A DNA stretch of 64,000 nt. It comes from Bacillus aquiflavi. GTDB taxonomy: Bacteria > Bacillota > Bacilli > Bacillales > Cytobacillaceae. The position numbers and the translations under genes are program-made. Where the stretch lies: contig NZ_CP082780.1 in NCBI RefSeq assembly GCF_019915265.1, positions 806,001 through 870,000 on the forward strand, in the 5' to 3' direction. Positions 56,512 to 64,000 of the stretch are shown one piece after another (position 1 is the stretch's first letter; the number at the start of each line of letters is the position of its first letter). The notes under the pieces were generated by a model. It did not search any database, was not told the DNA's origin, and saw nothing but the letters and a program-made list of their open reading frames with translations.

Positions 56512-57030
56512 ATGTTAAAAAGAAAGCTTCTCTTTCTGATACCCCTTTTTATTTTGTCCATTTCTATTTTTATTTTCATTCCAATAAAGGAAGCGCTCGT
56601 ATTCAAGTATGAAAATACTGATGAAGTGATAGCTTACATTCCTTTTTCAAACGAAAAAAGCTTTCAAATTAAATATACACACTCCATCCACCTTTCAGAT
56701 GTAGTCGAAAGCTATAAAATGACAGAAAACAATGAAATGATGCAATATGAACTCATGTTTGAGGACTTTGCGATTGGGATGCCATCTGAGGGGGGGGAAG
56801 GTGAAAAGTTTATTGTTAGTGACGGAAAATATTATCTTAAAAATATGAGGCGGACTTTCCCTTCCATTTTTTTAAGGACGGGGAAAGTCCGAGCAAATCA
56901 TACGATTATTTATGAAAATAAAGAATATCCATTAGCTCAATCGATAAAACCCGGGACGTTAGTCCATATAAAAGGAGAAAAACTTACTATTTTACAACTA
57001 TTGAAAGGAGTGAACATCCTTGAGCACTAA
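56512..57030 (+). CDS. DUF1850 protein of the TRAP operon
   Basis: This 172-residue protein has one N-terminal membrane helix and an outside domain with the DUF1850 mark FQIKYTHSIHLSDVVESYKM. It is commonly encoded between TAXI receptors and fused TRAP permeases and may assist assembly or coupling, though its role is not established. It overlaps the next gene by 11 bases, with the ribosome site AAAGGAG inside its end. Confidence 0.82.
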   Translation: MLKRKLLFLIPLFILSISIFIFIPIKEALVFKYENTDEVIAYIPFSNEKSFQIKYTHSIHLSDVVESYKMTENNEMMQYELMFEDFAIGMPSEGGEGEKFIVSDGKYYLKNMRRTFPSIFLRTGKVRANHTIIYENKEYPLAQSIKPGTLVHIKGEKLTILQLLKGVNILEH

Positions 57031-58981
57031 GGGGGAAACATTATCACAAAAAGAGCAGCAAGAGTTATTAGAGAAATTTGATCCAGAGGCCCGTACCCGT
57101 CATCTCAAGGGAGTCTTTGGGAAGATTGTCTTTGTAGGTCTTTTGTCATTTTCACTTTTTCAGCTTTATACAGCCATTTTCGGGCAATTAGCGAGTCAAT
57201 TACAACGTTCCATTCACTTAGGTTTTGCGCTGGCACTTATTTTTTTACTTTTTCCTGCGCGAAAGAAAAAAGGGATTAAGCATAAGGTTCACTGGTTTGA
57301 TGTCATTTTAGCAATATTAGCCGTTGGGGTAGGTTCTTATTGGCCGCTTATGTTGGACGAACTTGCCAATCGTGCGGGCAGGATTACTGACCTTGATTTC
57401 TATGTTGGATTAGTTGCTATATTATTAGTATTAGAAGCAACTCGCCGTGCTGTTGGGTTACCTATTACGATAATCGCAGGTTTATTTTTGGTTTATGCGA
57501 TTTATGGACCTTACATGCCAGGATTTATTGCCCACCGTGGGTTAGAGTTAGATCGTCTAGTCCAAACGATGTTCTATACTACTGACGGAATTCTTGGTAC
57601 ACCACTTGGGGTGTCGTCTACTTTTATCTTCCTGTTTTTACTTTTCGGTGCATTTCTAGTGAAAACAGGGGTTGGCCAATATTTTAACGATTTGGCTGTA
57701 GCAATCGCTGGAAGAAGTACTGGAGGTCCGGCAAAGGTTGCTATTTTTTCTAGTGCATTACAAGGTACAATTAGTGGAAGTTCTGTTGCAAACGTTGTAA
57801 CTTCAGGTTCATATACGATTCCAATGATGAAAAAGCTCGGTTATCGCAAAGATTTTGCGGGAGCAGTTGAAGCTGCTGCATCGACAGGCGGTCAGCTAAT
57901 GCCGCCAATAATGGGAGCTGCGGCCTTCCTAATGGTAGAATTTATCGGTGGAGGTATCACATATTGGGATATTGCTAAAGCTGCTGCAATTCCAGCTTTG
58001 CTTTATTTTACAGGGATTTGGATTATGACACATTTTGAAGCAAAAAGGGTTGGTTTACGGGGCTTAAAGAAAGAACAAATACCTAATCGCAAAGAAGTAT
58101 TTAAAAAGATTTATCTCCTACTACCAATATTAGCGGTCATTATTTTGTTAATGAGTGGAATGAGTGTAATGCGTGCTGCATTATGGTCGATACTCATTAC
58201 AATTCTAATTAGTGCTATTCGCAAGGATACGAGAATTAGTTTTAAAGATATGATTTTAGCACTAGTTGACGGTGCCCGTACTGCACTTGGAGTTGCTGCA
58301 GCGACAGCAGCAGCAGGGATTATTGTTGGAGTTGTTACAAAAACTGGACTTGGTTTAAAGCTTGCAAATGGTTTAGTTGACTTAGCAGGCGGGTTGTTAA
58401 TTCCAACATTAATACTAACAATGCTAGCTGCCCTTGTGTTAGGAATGGGATCGCCAACAACAGCAAACTATGTAATTACATCAACAATCGCAGCACCAGC
58501 TATTATTAAGTTAGGCGTGCCTGACTTGTCAGCACACTTGTTTGTATTCTACTTTGGAATTATTGCTGACATTACTCCACCAGTTGCTTTAGCTGCATTT
58601 GCCGCAGCAGGTGTATCGGGTGGGGAACCGATTCGAACCGGGGTGAACTCGGCCAAGCTTGCAATTGCGGCGTTTATTATTCCATATATGTTTGTCTTAT
58701 CGCCAGAACTGTTAATGATTGATGCATCATGGGGTGAAATCGTCTGGATTGTCATAACTGCTTTAGCGGGAATGACAGCAATTGGGGCAGGCGTCATTGG
58801 CCAATGGATTAGAAAACTAATGGCATGGGAAAGACTTGCTGCTATTGCAGGCGGTTTACTGTTAATTTATCCTGGAGGATATTCTGATATGATCGGTCTA
58901 GCAATATTTATCGCTTTACTCGTTATGCAATTTGTTATTAAACGAAACGATACACCAAAAGCTGAAGCACAAGCAAACTAG
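57020..58981 (+). CDS. TRAP transporter fused permease (4TM/12TM)
   Basis: This 653-residue membrane protein fuses the small DctQ-like and large DctM-like subunits. A cytoplasmic N-terminus is followed by about four helices (residues 35-160) and then the DctM part. Typical motifs are GTISGSSVANVVTSGSYTIP, AASTGGQLMPPIMGAAAFLM and MGSPTTANYVI, and later ITPPVALAAFAAA. It drives solute import with an ion gradient, fed by the TAXI receptor. The start is TTG behind AAAGGAG. Confidence 0.93.
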   Translation: MSTKGETLSQKEQQELLEKFDPEARTRHLKGVFGKIVFVGLLSFSLFQLYTAIFGQLASQLQRSIHLGFALALIFLLFPARKKKGIKHKVHWFDVILAILAVGVGSYWPLMLDELANRAGRITDLDFYVGLVAILLVLEATRRAVGLPITIIAGLFLVYAIYGPYMPGFIAHRGLELDRLVQTMFYTTDGILGTPLGVSSTFIFLFLLFGAFLVKTGVGQYFNDLAVAIAGRSTGGPAKVAIFSSALQGTISGSSVANVVTSGSYTIPMMKKLGYRKDFAGAVEAAASTGGQLMPPIMGAAAFLMVEFIGGGITYWDIAKAAAIPALLYFTGIWIMTHFEAKRVGLRGLKKEQIPNRKEVFKKIYLLLPILAVIILLMSGMSVMRAALWSILITILISAIRKDTRISFKDMILALVDGARTALGVAAATAAAGIIVGVVTKTGLGLKLANGLVDLAGGLLIPTLILTMLAALVLGMGSPTTANYVITSTIAAPAIIKLGVPDLSAHLFVFYFGIIADITPPVALAAFAAAGVSGGEPIRTGVNSAKLAIAAFIIPYMFVLSPELLMIDASWGEIVWIVITALAGMTAIGAGVIGQWIRKLMAWERLAAIAGGLLLIYPGGYSDMIGLAIFIALLVMQFVIKRNDTPKAEAQAN

Positions 58982-58990
58982 TTTTAATTG

Positions 58991-59021
58991 GTCCGTAGAG
59001 AAAAAGAGATTCTCTACGGAC
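58991..59021 (+). terminator. Hairpin after the TRAP operon
   Basis: GTCCGTAGAGAA pairs with TTCTCTACGGAC, a perfect 12-base-pair stem. The following bases are T-poor. Confidence 0.65.
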
Positions 59022-59079
59022 TTACCCATATGAGGAAGAAATGATCGCGACAATGATCAATAAAAATTCAAAATATCTC

Positions 59080-59108
59080 TTGACAAATTCAAAAAAAAAT
59101 AATATATT
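59080..59108 (+). promoter_or_regulatory. Promoter of tRNA-Val
   Basis: TTGACA at 59080-59085, a 17-base spacer, and TATATT at 59103-59108, 20 bases before the tRNA. Confidence 0.75.
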
Positions 59109-59128
59109 TATAATTGTCTTCATAATAA

Positions 59129-59201
59129 GATCTCGTAGCTCAGCTGGGAGAGCGCTACCTTGACAGGGTAGAGGTCGTTGGTTCGAGCCCAATCGAGATC
59201 A
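59129..59201 (+). tRNA. tRNA-Val (anticodon GAC)
   Basis: A complete cloverleaf of 73 bases. Acceptor stem GATCTCG pairs with CGAGATC, with discriminator A. The D-arm has GCTCAGCTGGGAGAGC. The anticodon stem CTACC/GGTAG encloses loop TTGACAG with anticodon GAC at 59162-59164. The T-arm is GTTGG-TTCGAGC-CCAAT (one G-T pair). CCA is not encoded. It has its own promoter and terminator. A 20-base part of it recurs inverted at 59330. Confidence 0.95.
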
Positions 59202-59205
59202 TAGC

Positions 59206-59248
59206 AAGCGGTAGATTGCGTTATATAAACGTTTCTACCGCTTTTTTT
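59206..59248 (+). terminator. Terminator of tRNA-Val
   Basis: AAGCGGTAGA pairs with TCTACCGCTT (long loop), followed by seven T. Confidence 0.85.
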
Positions 59249-59329
59249 ATATTCCATAGACATCGTTTACAATGGCTACCTGCAGATAGCGCTCAATTTC
59301 TAACGATCATTATTTCATACGTCATTCTA

Positions 59330-59349
59330 AACGACCTCTACCCTGTCAA
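59330..59349 (-). repeat. Inverted 20-base fragment of tRNA-Val
   Basis: Bases 59330-59349 are the exact reverse complement of 59160-59179, the anticodon loop, 3' anticodon stem and variable region of the tRNA. This is the kind of sequence used as an attachment core by tRNA-targeting elements, but an inverted copy is unusual. Confidence 0.6.
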
Positions 59350-59742
59350 TGATGGAAATTGGTAATTAATAAGAAGCTGAATTGATTAAATTTAAAGATA
59401 GTATAGGATTTGGAAAATAAATGTTTCTATTCTTAGGAAGAGGAGGACATGGAAAAAGGTATGACAAAATGAAATACTTTTAGATAAAAAAGTATTAATC
59501 GAACGTTTAACGAAAAATGTATTTGCTTATACTAGTTCAGTATATTTTAAATTTGATAGGCTAAGGCCCAAATTTTTACTATAGTAGCAGGAGCTTTACA
59601 AGAGTTATATTTGGGCCAATCTCGGGTGTTGTTGCGGATGGAGTTGATAGGAAAAAAGCTAACGAAAATGAATGCACAAAGTTAGGCTGTAATATCAAAT
59701 TCATTAAGTTCAAGCTTACTATTTAAAGAATGCAAGCGTTTA
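59350..59742. other. Gene-poor stretch after the tRNA
   Basis: There is no intact gene. The sequence looks like worn coding DNA with frequent stops and one good ribosome site (AGAGGAGG near 59440) that leads only to a short frame. Confidence 0.4.
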
Positions 59743-60537
59743 TTAACAGTCTGAATCCTTTTGTATTCCAAAGTGCTGTTTCGCAAGTTCTTTGAATTTC
59801 TTATTGTTCATTTTATTTTTTGTTATGACTCCATCTATCCGTTGTGTAAATGAGGTATTTGTTAAAATTAATTTTCCGCTATCTGTAAACAACGAAATTA
59901 AAGGATTTTTATTAAAGGGGGATTTTGGATGTTCACAGATTATTGTTTGGATCTCATTTAGTTCGGATATATCTGCAACAGGTTTACTGGAGTCAAAGGC
60001 ATAGCCTATTTTCCAATCTGTATCTTTATGTTTTAATTTCATTTCAAGAATATGGTCTCCGTGTACACTATTCTCCTTTTTAATTCGAAATTCCCCATTT
60101 TTAGAGGTTACAGATTCTCCTGTTAAAGGAACAAGTTTTAACGGTAAATTACCTCCGAATCCTGTATCAATTAAATAAGTTTGCCCTTCATGATTAACAA
60201 GAATCGTGACGTGGGTCCTTCCTAGTTGTTGAAAAGCTTGAGTTTCATTATTATAAACGCCCCCACGAACTAAGAATGCATTGAATCCATTTTCAATTAA
60301 AAAAAAATAAAAAATGGCATTTAGTTCATAACAAAGGCCTCCTTCATTTCTGACTAATATTTTGTTAATTAAGTTCTCCTTCGTGATTTCATAAGTCTTA
60401 TTCTCAATAATACATAAATTTTCGAAAGGAATGGATTGTGCTGTTTTTTCAAGAACGTGTTCTAGTTTTTCAAATCCAATATTTTCATCTTCTGAAATGC
60501 CTATTCTTTTGCGAAATAATATATTCAGCTCGGTCAA
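59743..60537 (-). CDS. Arylamine N-acetyltransferase
   Basis: This 264-residue enzyme of the NAT family transfers acetyl from acetyl-CoA to aromatic amines or related compounds. The catalytic triad is complete: Cys69 in RNEGGLCYELN, His109 in GRTHVTI, Asp124 in LIDTGFGG. IPFENLCI near residue 37 is also typical. The length is usual. The start follows AGGAGG. It lies in the accessory region after the tRNA, with no clear operon partner. Confidence 0.92.
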   Translation of the reverse strand: MTELNILFRKRIGISEDENIGFEKLEHVLEKTAQSIPFENLCIIENKTYEITKENLINKILVRNEGGLCYELNAIFYFFLIENGFNAFLVRGGVYNNETQAFQQLGRTHVTILVNHEGQTYLIDTGFGGNLPLKLVPLTGESVTSKNGEFRIKKENSVHGDHILEMKLKHKDTDWKIGYAFDSSKPVADISELNEIQTIICEHPKSPFNKNPLISLFTDSGKLILTNTSFTQRIDGVITKNKMNNKKFKELAKQHFGIQKDSDC

Positions 60538-60705
60538 TATTATTCCTCCTTTTTAGGATAAAACCCTATTGTATAAAGCAGATTATTTTTTTAAGTGACT
60601 TCAAAAATAGGAGTAAGCTCTAACATTAGCATTCTCTGTTTACTTTAATAAACTTTTATTATTCTGTCTAGTTTAGCCAGTGAATTTGGCAAGTGATATG
60701 TAGTG

Positions 60706-60732
60706 AAAGCCCTTCAAAAAACGAAGGGCTTT
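60706..60732 (-). terminator. Terminator of the M23 lysin gene
   Basis: AAAGCCCTTC pairs exactly with GAAGGGCTTT around a 7-base loop, just after the lysin stop codon. Confidence 0.65.
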
Positions 60733-60736
60733 TCTA

Positions 60737-61429
60737 TTATTTATTCGGACAGTGGTACCAGTGGTAGTAAAAATTCTCAAGAAGTTTTGCAAAGCAAGAT
60801 GCTGTATAGTAGTTGTATACACCGTTTTGCGTTTGTAACTTCTGATCTATTTGGAACTGTTTAACTTTATCAGCTGTCCATTGATCGTAAATATCTCTTT
60901 CTTTATTTGCCTGTTGAATATATCCTAATGCTGCTAATTGAAAGTGGACAATTTTAACTGCTTCGCCTCGGTCGCCAATTGTAATATAAATATTCTTCTC
61001 CTCCCCGCTACTCGTAATATATTTTAGTGGATCTAAAGCATAACTCTTACTACTGTTCCAGACAGGCTGATGAAGTTCGAAATGTAGGTGATAACCATAT
61101 GAATGGCCAGTATTACCAACTTCGCCAATCTTTTGCCCTTGAGTCACTCTTTGGCCGACGGATACATTTATGGAATGCAGGTGAGCATAAACTGTCTCAT
61201 AATCTTTCCCATTAACTGTATGTTTAATAAAAATATGATTTCCATATCCCCCATTACAGCTTAAATTCCCTTCGTAACATCCCCCGTTAGCCCGAGAGAC
61301 AACACCACTAGCAGAAGCTTTAACAGTGGTACCTTTTGGACAAGCGATGTCAATTCCGTGATGAGTAGGCCGATCGGGTGTTCTGAAGCCACTTGATATT
61401 CGTCCGTCAGCCGGCATAATAAAGCTCAT
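60737..61429 (-). CDS. M23 (LytM-type) peptidoglycan endopeptidase with C-terminal binding domain, phage-lysin-like
   Basis: This 230-residue protein has an M23 zinc site: His24 and Asp28-region in HHGIDIA, then HLHFE with His114/His116. It cuts peptide cross-bridges of the cell wall. Residues 145-230 resemble a peptidoglycan-binding repeat (GDRGEAVKIVHFQLAALGYI). There is no signal peptide, as in phage endolysins released through a holin. No holin or other phage gene is nearby. Two LexA-type boxes cover its promoter, so it should be induced by DNA damage. The start follows AAAGGGGG. Confidence 0.85.
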   Translation of the reverse strand: MSFIMPADGRISSGFRTPDRPTHHGIDIACPKGTTVKASASGVVSRANGGCYEGNLSCNGGYGNHIFIKHTVNGKDYETVYAHLHSINVSVGQRVTQGQKIGEVGNTGHSYGYHLHFELHQPVWNSSKSYALDPLKYITSSGEEKNIYITIGDRGEAVKIVHFQLAALGYIQQANKERDIYDQWTADKVKQFQIDQKLQTQNGVYNYYTASCFAKLLENFYYHWYHCPNK

Positions 61430-61454
61430 TTAAAAACCCCCTTTCAAGTTTATA

Positions 61455-61466
61455 GAACATATGTTC
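61455..61466. promoter_or_regulatory. LexA (SOS) box, proximal
   Basis: GAACATATGTTC is a perfect match to the Gram-positive LexA/DinR core GAAC-N4-GTTC. It lies between the start codon and the -10 (TATAAT, complement of 61470-61475) of the lysin gene. Confidence 0.8.
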
Positions 61467-61487
61467 TTTATTATAATATCAGTAAAG

Positions 61488-61499
61488 GAACGTATGTTC
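61488..61499. promoter_or_regulatory. LexA (SOS) box, distal
   Basis: GAACGTATGTTC is a second exact GAAC-N4-GTTC site, 33 bases from the first, covering the -35 area of the same promoter. Confidence 0.8.
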
Positions 61500-61661
61500 T
61501 AGTTACCTTTGTCTTATTTTAGACTAAGACAAACCGACTGATTTTATTGTAAATAGTGGGATTTATCAATTTATGGGATGGAATTGATAAATGAGGAACC
61601 TACTAAATGGAATTTTATAAATTATAGGAAAATTTGTCGAAGCAGAATGTAAGAGTTTGAT

Positions 61662-61692
61662 AAAAAAACGCCATACTATTTAGTATGACGTT
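61662..61692 (-). terminator. Terminator of the broken acetyltransferase gene
   Basis: On the minus strand ACGTCATACT pairs with AGTATGGCGT and is followed by seven T. Confidence 0.8.
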
Positions 61693-61721
61693 CCAGACTA
61701 ATTCCAAATATTCACAATCTT

Positions 61722-61795
61722 TATTGAAGCTAATGGACGATAACTTACGCTTCGTTACTCGGCGCCTTGACTGTGTTTTCTATTCTTTCGGAAAT
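61722..61795 (-). repeat. Interspersed intergenic repeat, copy G (diverged)
   Basis: On the minus strand CAGTCAAGGCGCCGAGTAACGA and GTAAGTTATCGTCCAT align with copies B1 and C, with gaps. It is the most degenerate copy. Confidence 0.45.
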
Positions 61796-62334
61796 CAATT
61801 TAGTAACGACTCATTTTTTATAAAATTTGTATCATATTAGGGAAAATGTTAGTTTATTTAGTCACATACTTCTTCCTGTACTCATTTTCTAACATACTCA
61901 TAATAATAAGGTCGTAATAACGGCGATGACTAAATAAATATTCTCTTAAAACACCTTCTTTTTTAAATCCAAGTTTTTCATACACATAAATCCCACGTTC
62001 ATTGTGATCGTATACCCTGGGTTCAATTCGATGTAAATTAAGTTTGCTAAAGCCGTAATCTAGCATTAATCGCATCGCTTCGGTTTCATAACCTTATTAG
62101 CATATTGAATATCAAAAACACTAATACGGATATTTGCATTGCGATTATAAATTTTATTTAAGACAACTTTGCCAATTGGTTCATTATCTTCTTAACGAAC
62201 GATCACAAAATCAACTCTTGTTTCATCACCATCCATAATTTTTTCTACATATTTTTTCACTAGCGTTGCATTAATTAAAAATGGCAATTCAAAATACTAG
62301 AAATATTCAACATTTATCGGTTTAGGCAACAAAA

Positions 62335-62391
62335 AATCCTTTACAATGGAGAGGTCAGGTGGTTCCTGTCCAAATCCAATAGTAAAGGATT
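62335..62391 (+). repeat. Inverted repeat ahead of the transposase start
   Basis: AATCCTTTAC and GTAAAGGATT flank a 37-base loop that itself contains GGTCAGG/CCTGTCC. It ends six bases before the ATG and could block translation of read-through mRNA, as reported for several IS elements. Confidence 0.55.
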
Positions 62392-62397
62392 ACCGTT

Positions 62398-63512
62398 ATG
62401 GACAAGAATACACTACTTTCATCATTTGGTAAATGGGTTTCACCCATAAATATTCAAAGGCTTTCAAAACAAGTTGAACATCTTAAACAGGATTACTATA
62501 CAAAGAAATTAACGACAGAAGCGTATATCAAGCTTTTACTGTTTGCCCAGTTGCACGAATTGGAAAGTCTACATGCTATCAGTGATGCTTTACTTGATGA
62601 GGATCTCCAGAAAACACTTGGATTTGAATCGATTAGTGCGTCGCAGTTATCTCGAAAAACGAATGACCTAAAACCAGAAATCCTTTCTACTTTGTTTTTG
62701 GATCTTGTTACTAAGATTCAAGGACATCACCATCAAAGTAAAAGGAATATGCCACTCAAAATCATTGATTCGAGTACACTCCCACTCAATTTAACGAATT
62801 ACAAGTGGGCAAAATTCCGTAAAACAAAAGCAGGCGTGAAGCTTCATTTACGGCTCGTTTTCATGGATCAGGACACAGTTTACCCCGAAAAGGCAACCAT
62901 CACAGTAGCGAAAGAACATGATAGAAATCAATTGGAAGTTCTCGTCGATGACAAAGAAGCCATGTATGTGTTTGACCGTGGATACGTCGACTATGAACGT
63001 TTTGACCGCATGACTGACGACGGATATTTTTTTGTTTCAAGACTAAAGAAGAATGCTGTTATTCGTGAGGTAGAATCCTTTTCTCTGCCTGATGACTGTA
63101 CTGTTTTATCGGACAAAATGGTTTACATCGGAACGACTCAAAGCCGGGCAGAGAACCTTTTTCGCCTCCTTGAAGTGGAGGATACCAAAGGGAACATCCT
63201 TCGTTTAATCACAAACCGATTTGATCTGGATGTGGAAGAAATTAGCGAAATCTATCGATCACGTTGGGCCATAGAGCTATTCTTCAAATGGCTGAAACAA
63301 GTGTAGCGATCAAACATTTTTATGGTATGAGCGAAACAGCGATACAAAATCAAATTTACCTGGCACTCATTACCTACTGTTTGCATGTACTCATCCAGCT
63401 GGAGACGAAAAGCAAGAAAACATTGCTTCGAATCAGTCATTGGTTAAAGGCAGCCATATGGAAGCCTGCATACATTTGGCTCCGTCGTTTCGAAAAAAAA
63501 ACAAGCACCTAG
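62398..63512 (+). pseudogene. IS4-family transposase, frameshifted near the C-terminus
   Basis: The first 302 residues read through MDKNTLLSSFGKWVSPINIQ, the DDE residues in KIIDSSTLPLN and YVFDRGYVDYERFDR, and YRSRWAIELFFKWLKQ with the YREK signature (Y-2-R-3-E-6-K). A stop follows at 63304. One base added near 63300 restores VAIKHFYGMSETAIQNQIY to the end at 63512, about 371 residues. The catalytic part is complete, but the tail, needed for folding in relatives, is out of frame. Confidence 0.88.
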
Positions 63513-63903
63513 CTATTAACTGTCGTTGTCCCTTTGTCCGATTGTATATTTTTACCAAGTGGACAGTACCACCTTTATTCAAGGCTTTACCTTTTTGGTC
63601 CTTTTCCAGAAGAATATAATTACAGAATGTTCAAACGACTTTTATGCAACGCTAGTGATCTTTTTTATTGATTTCTTTTTTTGTAAATGGTCTAGTATTT
63701 CCAGTAAACGAATTAGTTTCCTTATCAAATACAGCTTTATATAATAATTCTTTATCCTTTCCGTTTCATAAGGTCTTAAATATATTTTGCTTCCTTCAAT
63801 CGATTTCATTTGTTAAATGGCTTTCCTCATTAAAGATTATTTTTCTATAAAAGAATTCTTTACGCTTACGAGCATTCCTTTAGTAAAGTTAAAATAGCAT
63901 ATT

Positions 63904-64000
63904 TTACTGATGTCTACACATATATGCTTCTTTTTGTTCAGCTATTTTTTGATGAAAAATAAATGCCTCCTGTTGACGAATCCAACGTTCTAATCTCGTT
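63904..64000 (-). CDS. C-terminal fragment of an unidentified gene
   Basis: On the minus strand an open frame enters from beyond the window and ends at a TAA at 63904-63906. The visible 31 residues include RLERWIRQQEAFIFHQK and are helical and charged. This is too little to name. Confidence 0.4.
   Translation of the reverse strand, partial: TRLERWIRQQEAFIFHQKIAEQKEAYMCRHQ

Larger units (their letters stand above)
62258..63657 (+). mobile_element. IS4-family insertion sequence, 1400 bp
   Basis: The ends are perfect 14-base inverted repeats: CACTAGCGTTGCAT at 62258-62271 and its complement at 63644-63657. Flanking 9-base direct repeats are ATATTTTTT (62249-62257) and ATCTTTTTT (63658-63666), identical at eight positions. 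The element carries one DDE transposase gene, now frameshifted. The length, the YREK motif and the target repeat of about 9-11 bp suit the IS4 family. It is inserted in an acetyltransferase gene. Confidence 0.85.
61854..63809 (-). pseudogene. RimJ/RimL-type acetyltransferase split by an IS element
   Basis: The N-terminal part (63809 down to 63667) begins MKSIEGSKIYLRPYE and, after one frameshift, reads LLYKAVFDKETNSFTGNTR. The C-terminal part (62257 down to 61854) reads KKYVEKIMDGDETRVDFVIV, a stop, EDNEPIGKVVLNKIYNRNAN, a frameshift and then the acetyl-CoA region LMLDYGFSKLNLHRIEPRVY to the end. The two halves join across the 1.4-kb insertion at 62258-63657. The extra stop and frameshifts show it is no longer functional. 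The order and overlap leave little doubt that this was one gene. Confidence 0.82.

Noticed and set aside
63526-63850. Two plus-strand frames after the transposase
   Set aside because: They are shadows of the IS right end and of the minus-strand acetyltransferase N-terminus.

Overview
The window reads as the chromosome of a low-GC, spore-forming member of the Bacillaceae (Bacillus sensu lato). Most of the backbone follows the Bacillus subtilis order app - yjbA - trpS - opp - spx - mecA - coiA - pepF - spxH - yjbI - yjbK/L - relQ - nadF - yjbO - prpE - ... - fabI - cotO - cotZ - yjcA - spoVIF - yjcF/G/H. The species cannot be fixed from the sequence alone. Gene-order comparisons with B. subtilis are from memory.

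Region 1-10.4 kb holds peptide uptake: the tail of an app-type system, then yjbA, trpS with a tryptophan T-box on the minus strand, and a complete oppABCDF operon. Region 10.5-23.3 kb is regulation and stress: Spx with its control proteins (MecA, SpxH and the YjbI globin), cardiolipin synthase, CoiA, oligoendopeptidase F, the small alarmone synthetase RelQ, NAD kinase and a pseudouridine synthase.

Region 23.3-38.2 kb is an accessory block inserted between yjbO and prpE. It encodes three coiled-coil proteins, a cysteine-rich protein, a JAMM-type peptidase, two GT-A glycosyltransferases, a CgeB-like glycosyltransferase, a UDP-HexNAc dehydrogenase, a heparinase II/III-like protein and an asparagine-synthase-like protein. 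Sigma-K-like promoters (AC-N16/17-CATANNNTA) precede at least two of its transcription units. My reading is a mother-cell locus that builds a uronic-acid-containing glycan and protein layer on the spore surface. This is the best candidate for an undescribed system.

Region 38.4-46.6 kb holds prpE, mgtE, an ABC transporter and two-component module of the Bce (peptide-antibiotic sensing) type, and fabI under a FapR box. Region 46.6-53.5 kb is sporulation: CotO, CotZ, YjcA, a YhcN/YlaJ-type lipoprotein with SpoVAC-AD-AEb (layout like the mobile spoVA2mob operon), a YjcZ-type peptide, SpoVIF and YjcF/G/H. Region 54.6-59 kb holds a PgpA homologue and a TAXI-TRAP transporter.

From tRNA-Val (59.1 kb) to the end the DNA looks like a decayed island: an inverted fragment of the tRNA, arylamine N-acetyltransferase, a phage-type M23 lysin behind two LexA boxes, and an acetyltransferase gene split by a 1.4-kb IS4-family element.

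Two window-wide observations stand out. A family of about 100-base interspersed repeats occurs at eight places in intergenic DNA, often at module boundaries. Many otherwise normal genes (cls, pepF, the Bce permease, the YhcN lipoprotein, the cgeB-like gene and others) are broken by single-base changes, nearly all at homopolymers. That pattern suggests sequencing or assembly errors more than real decay.
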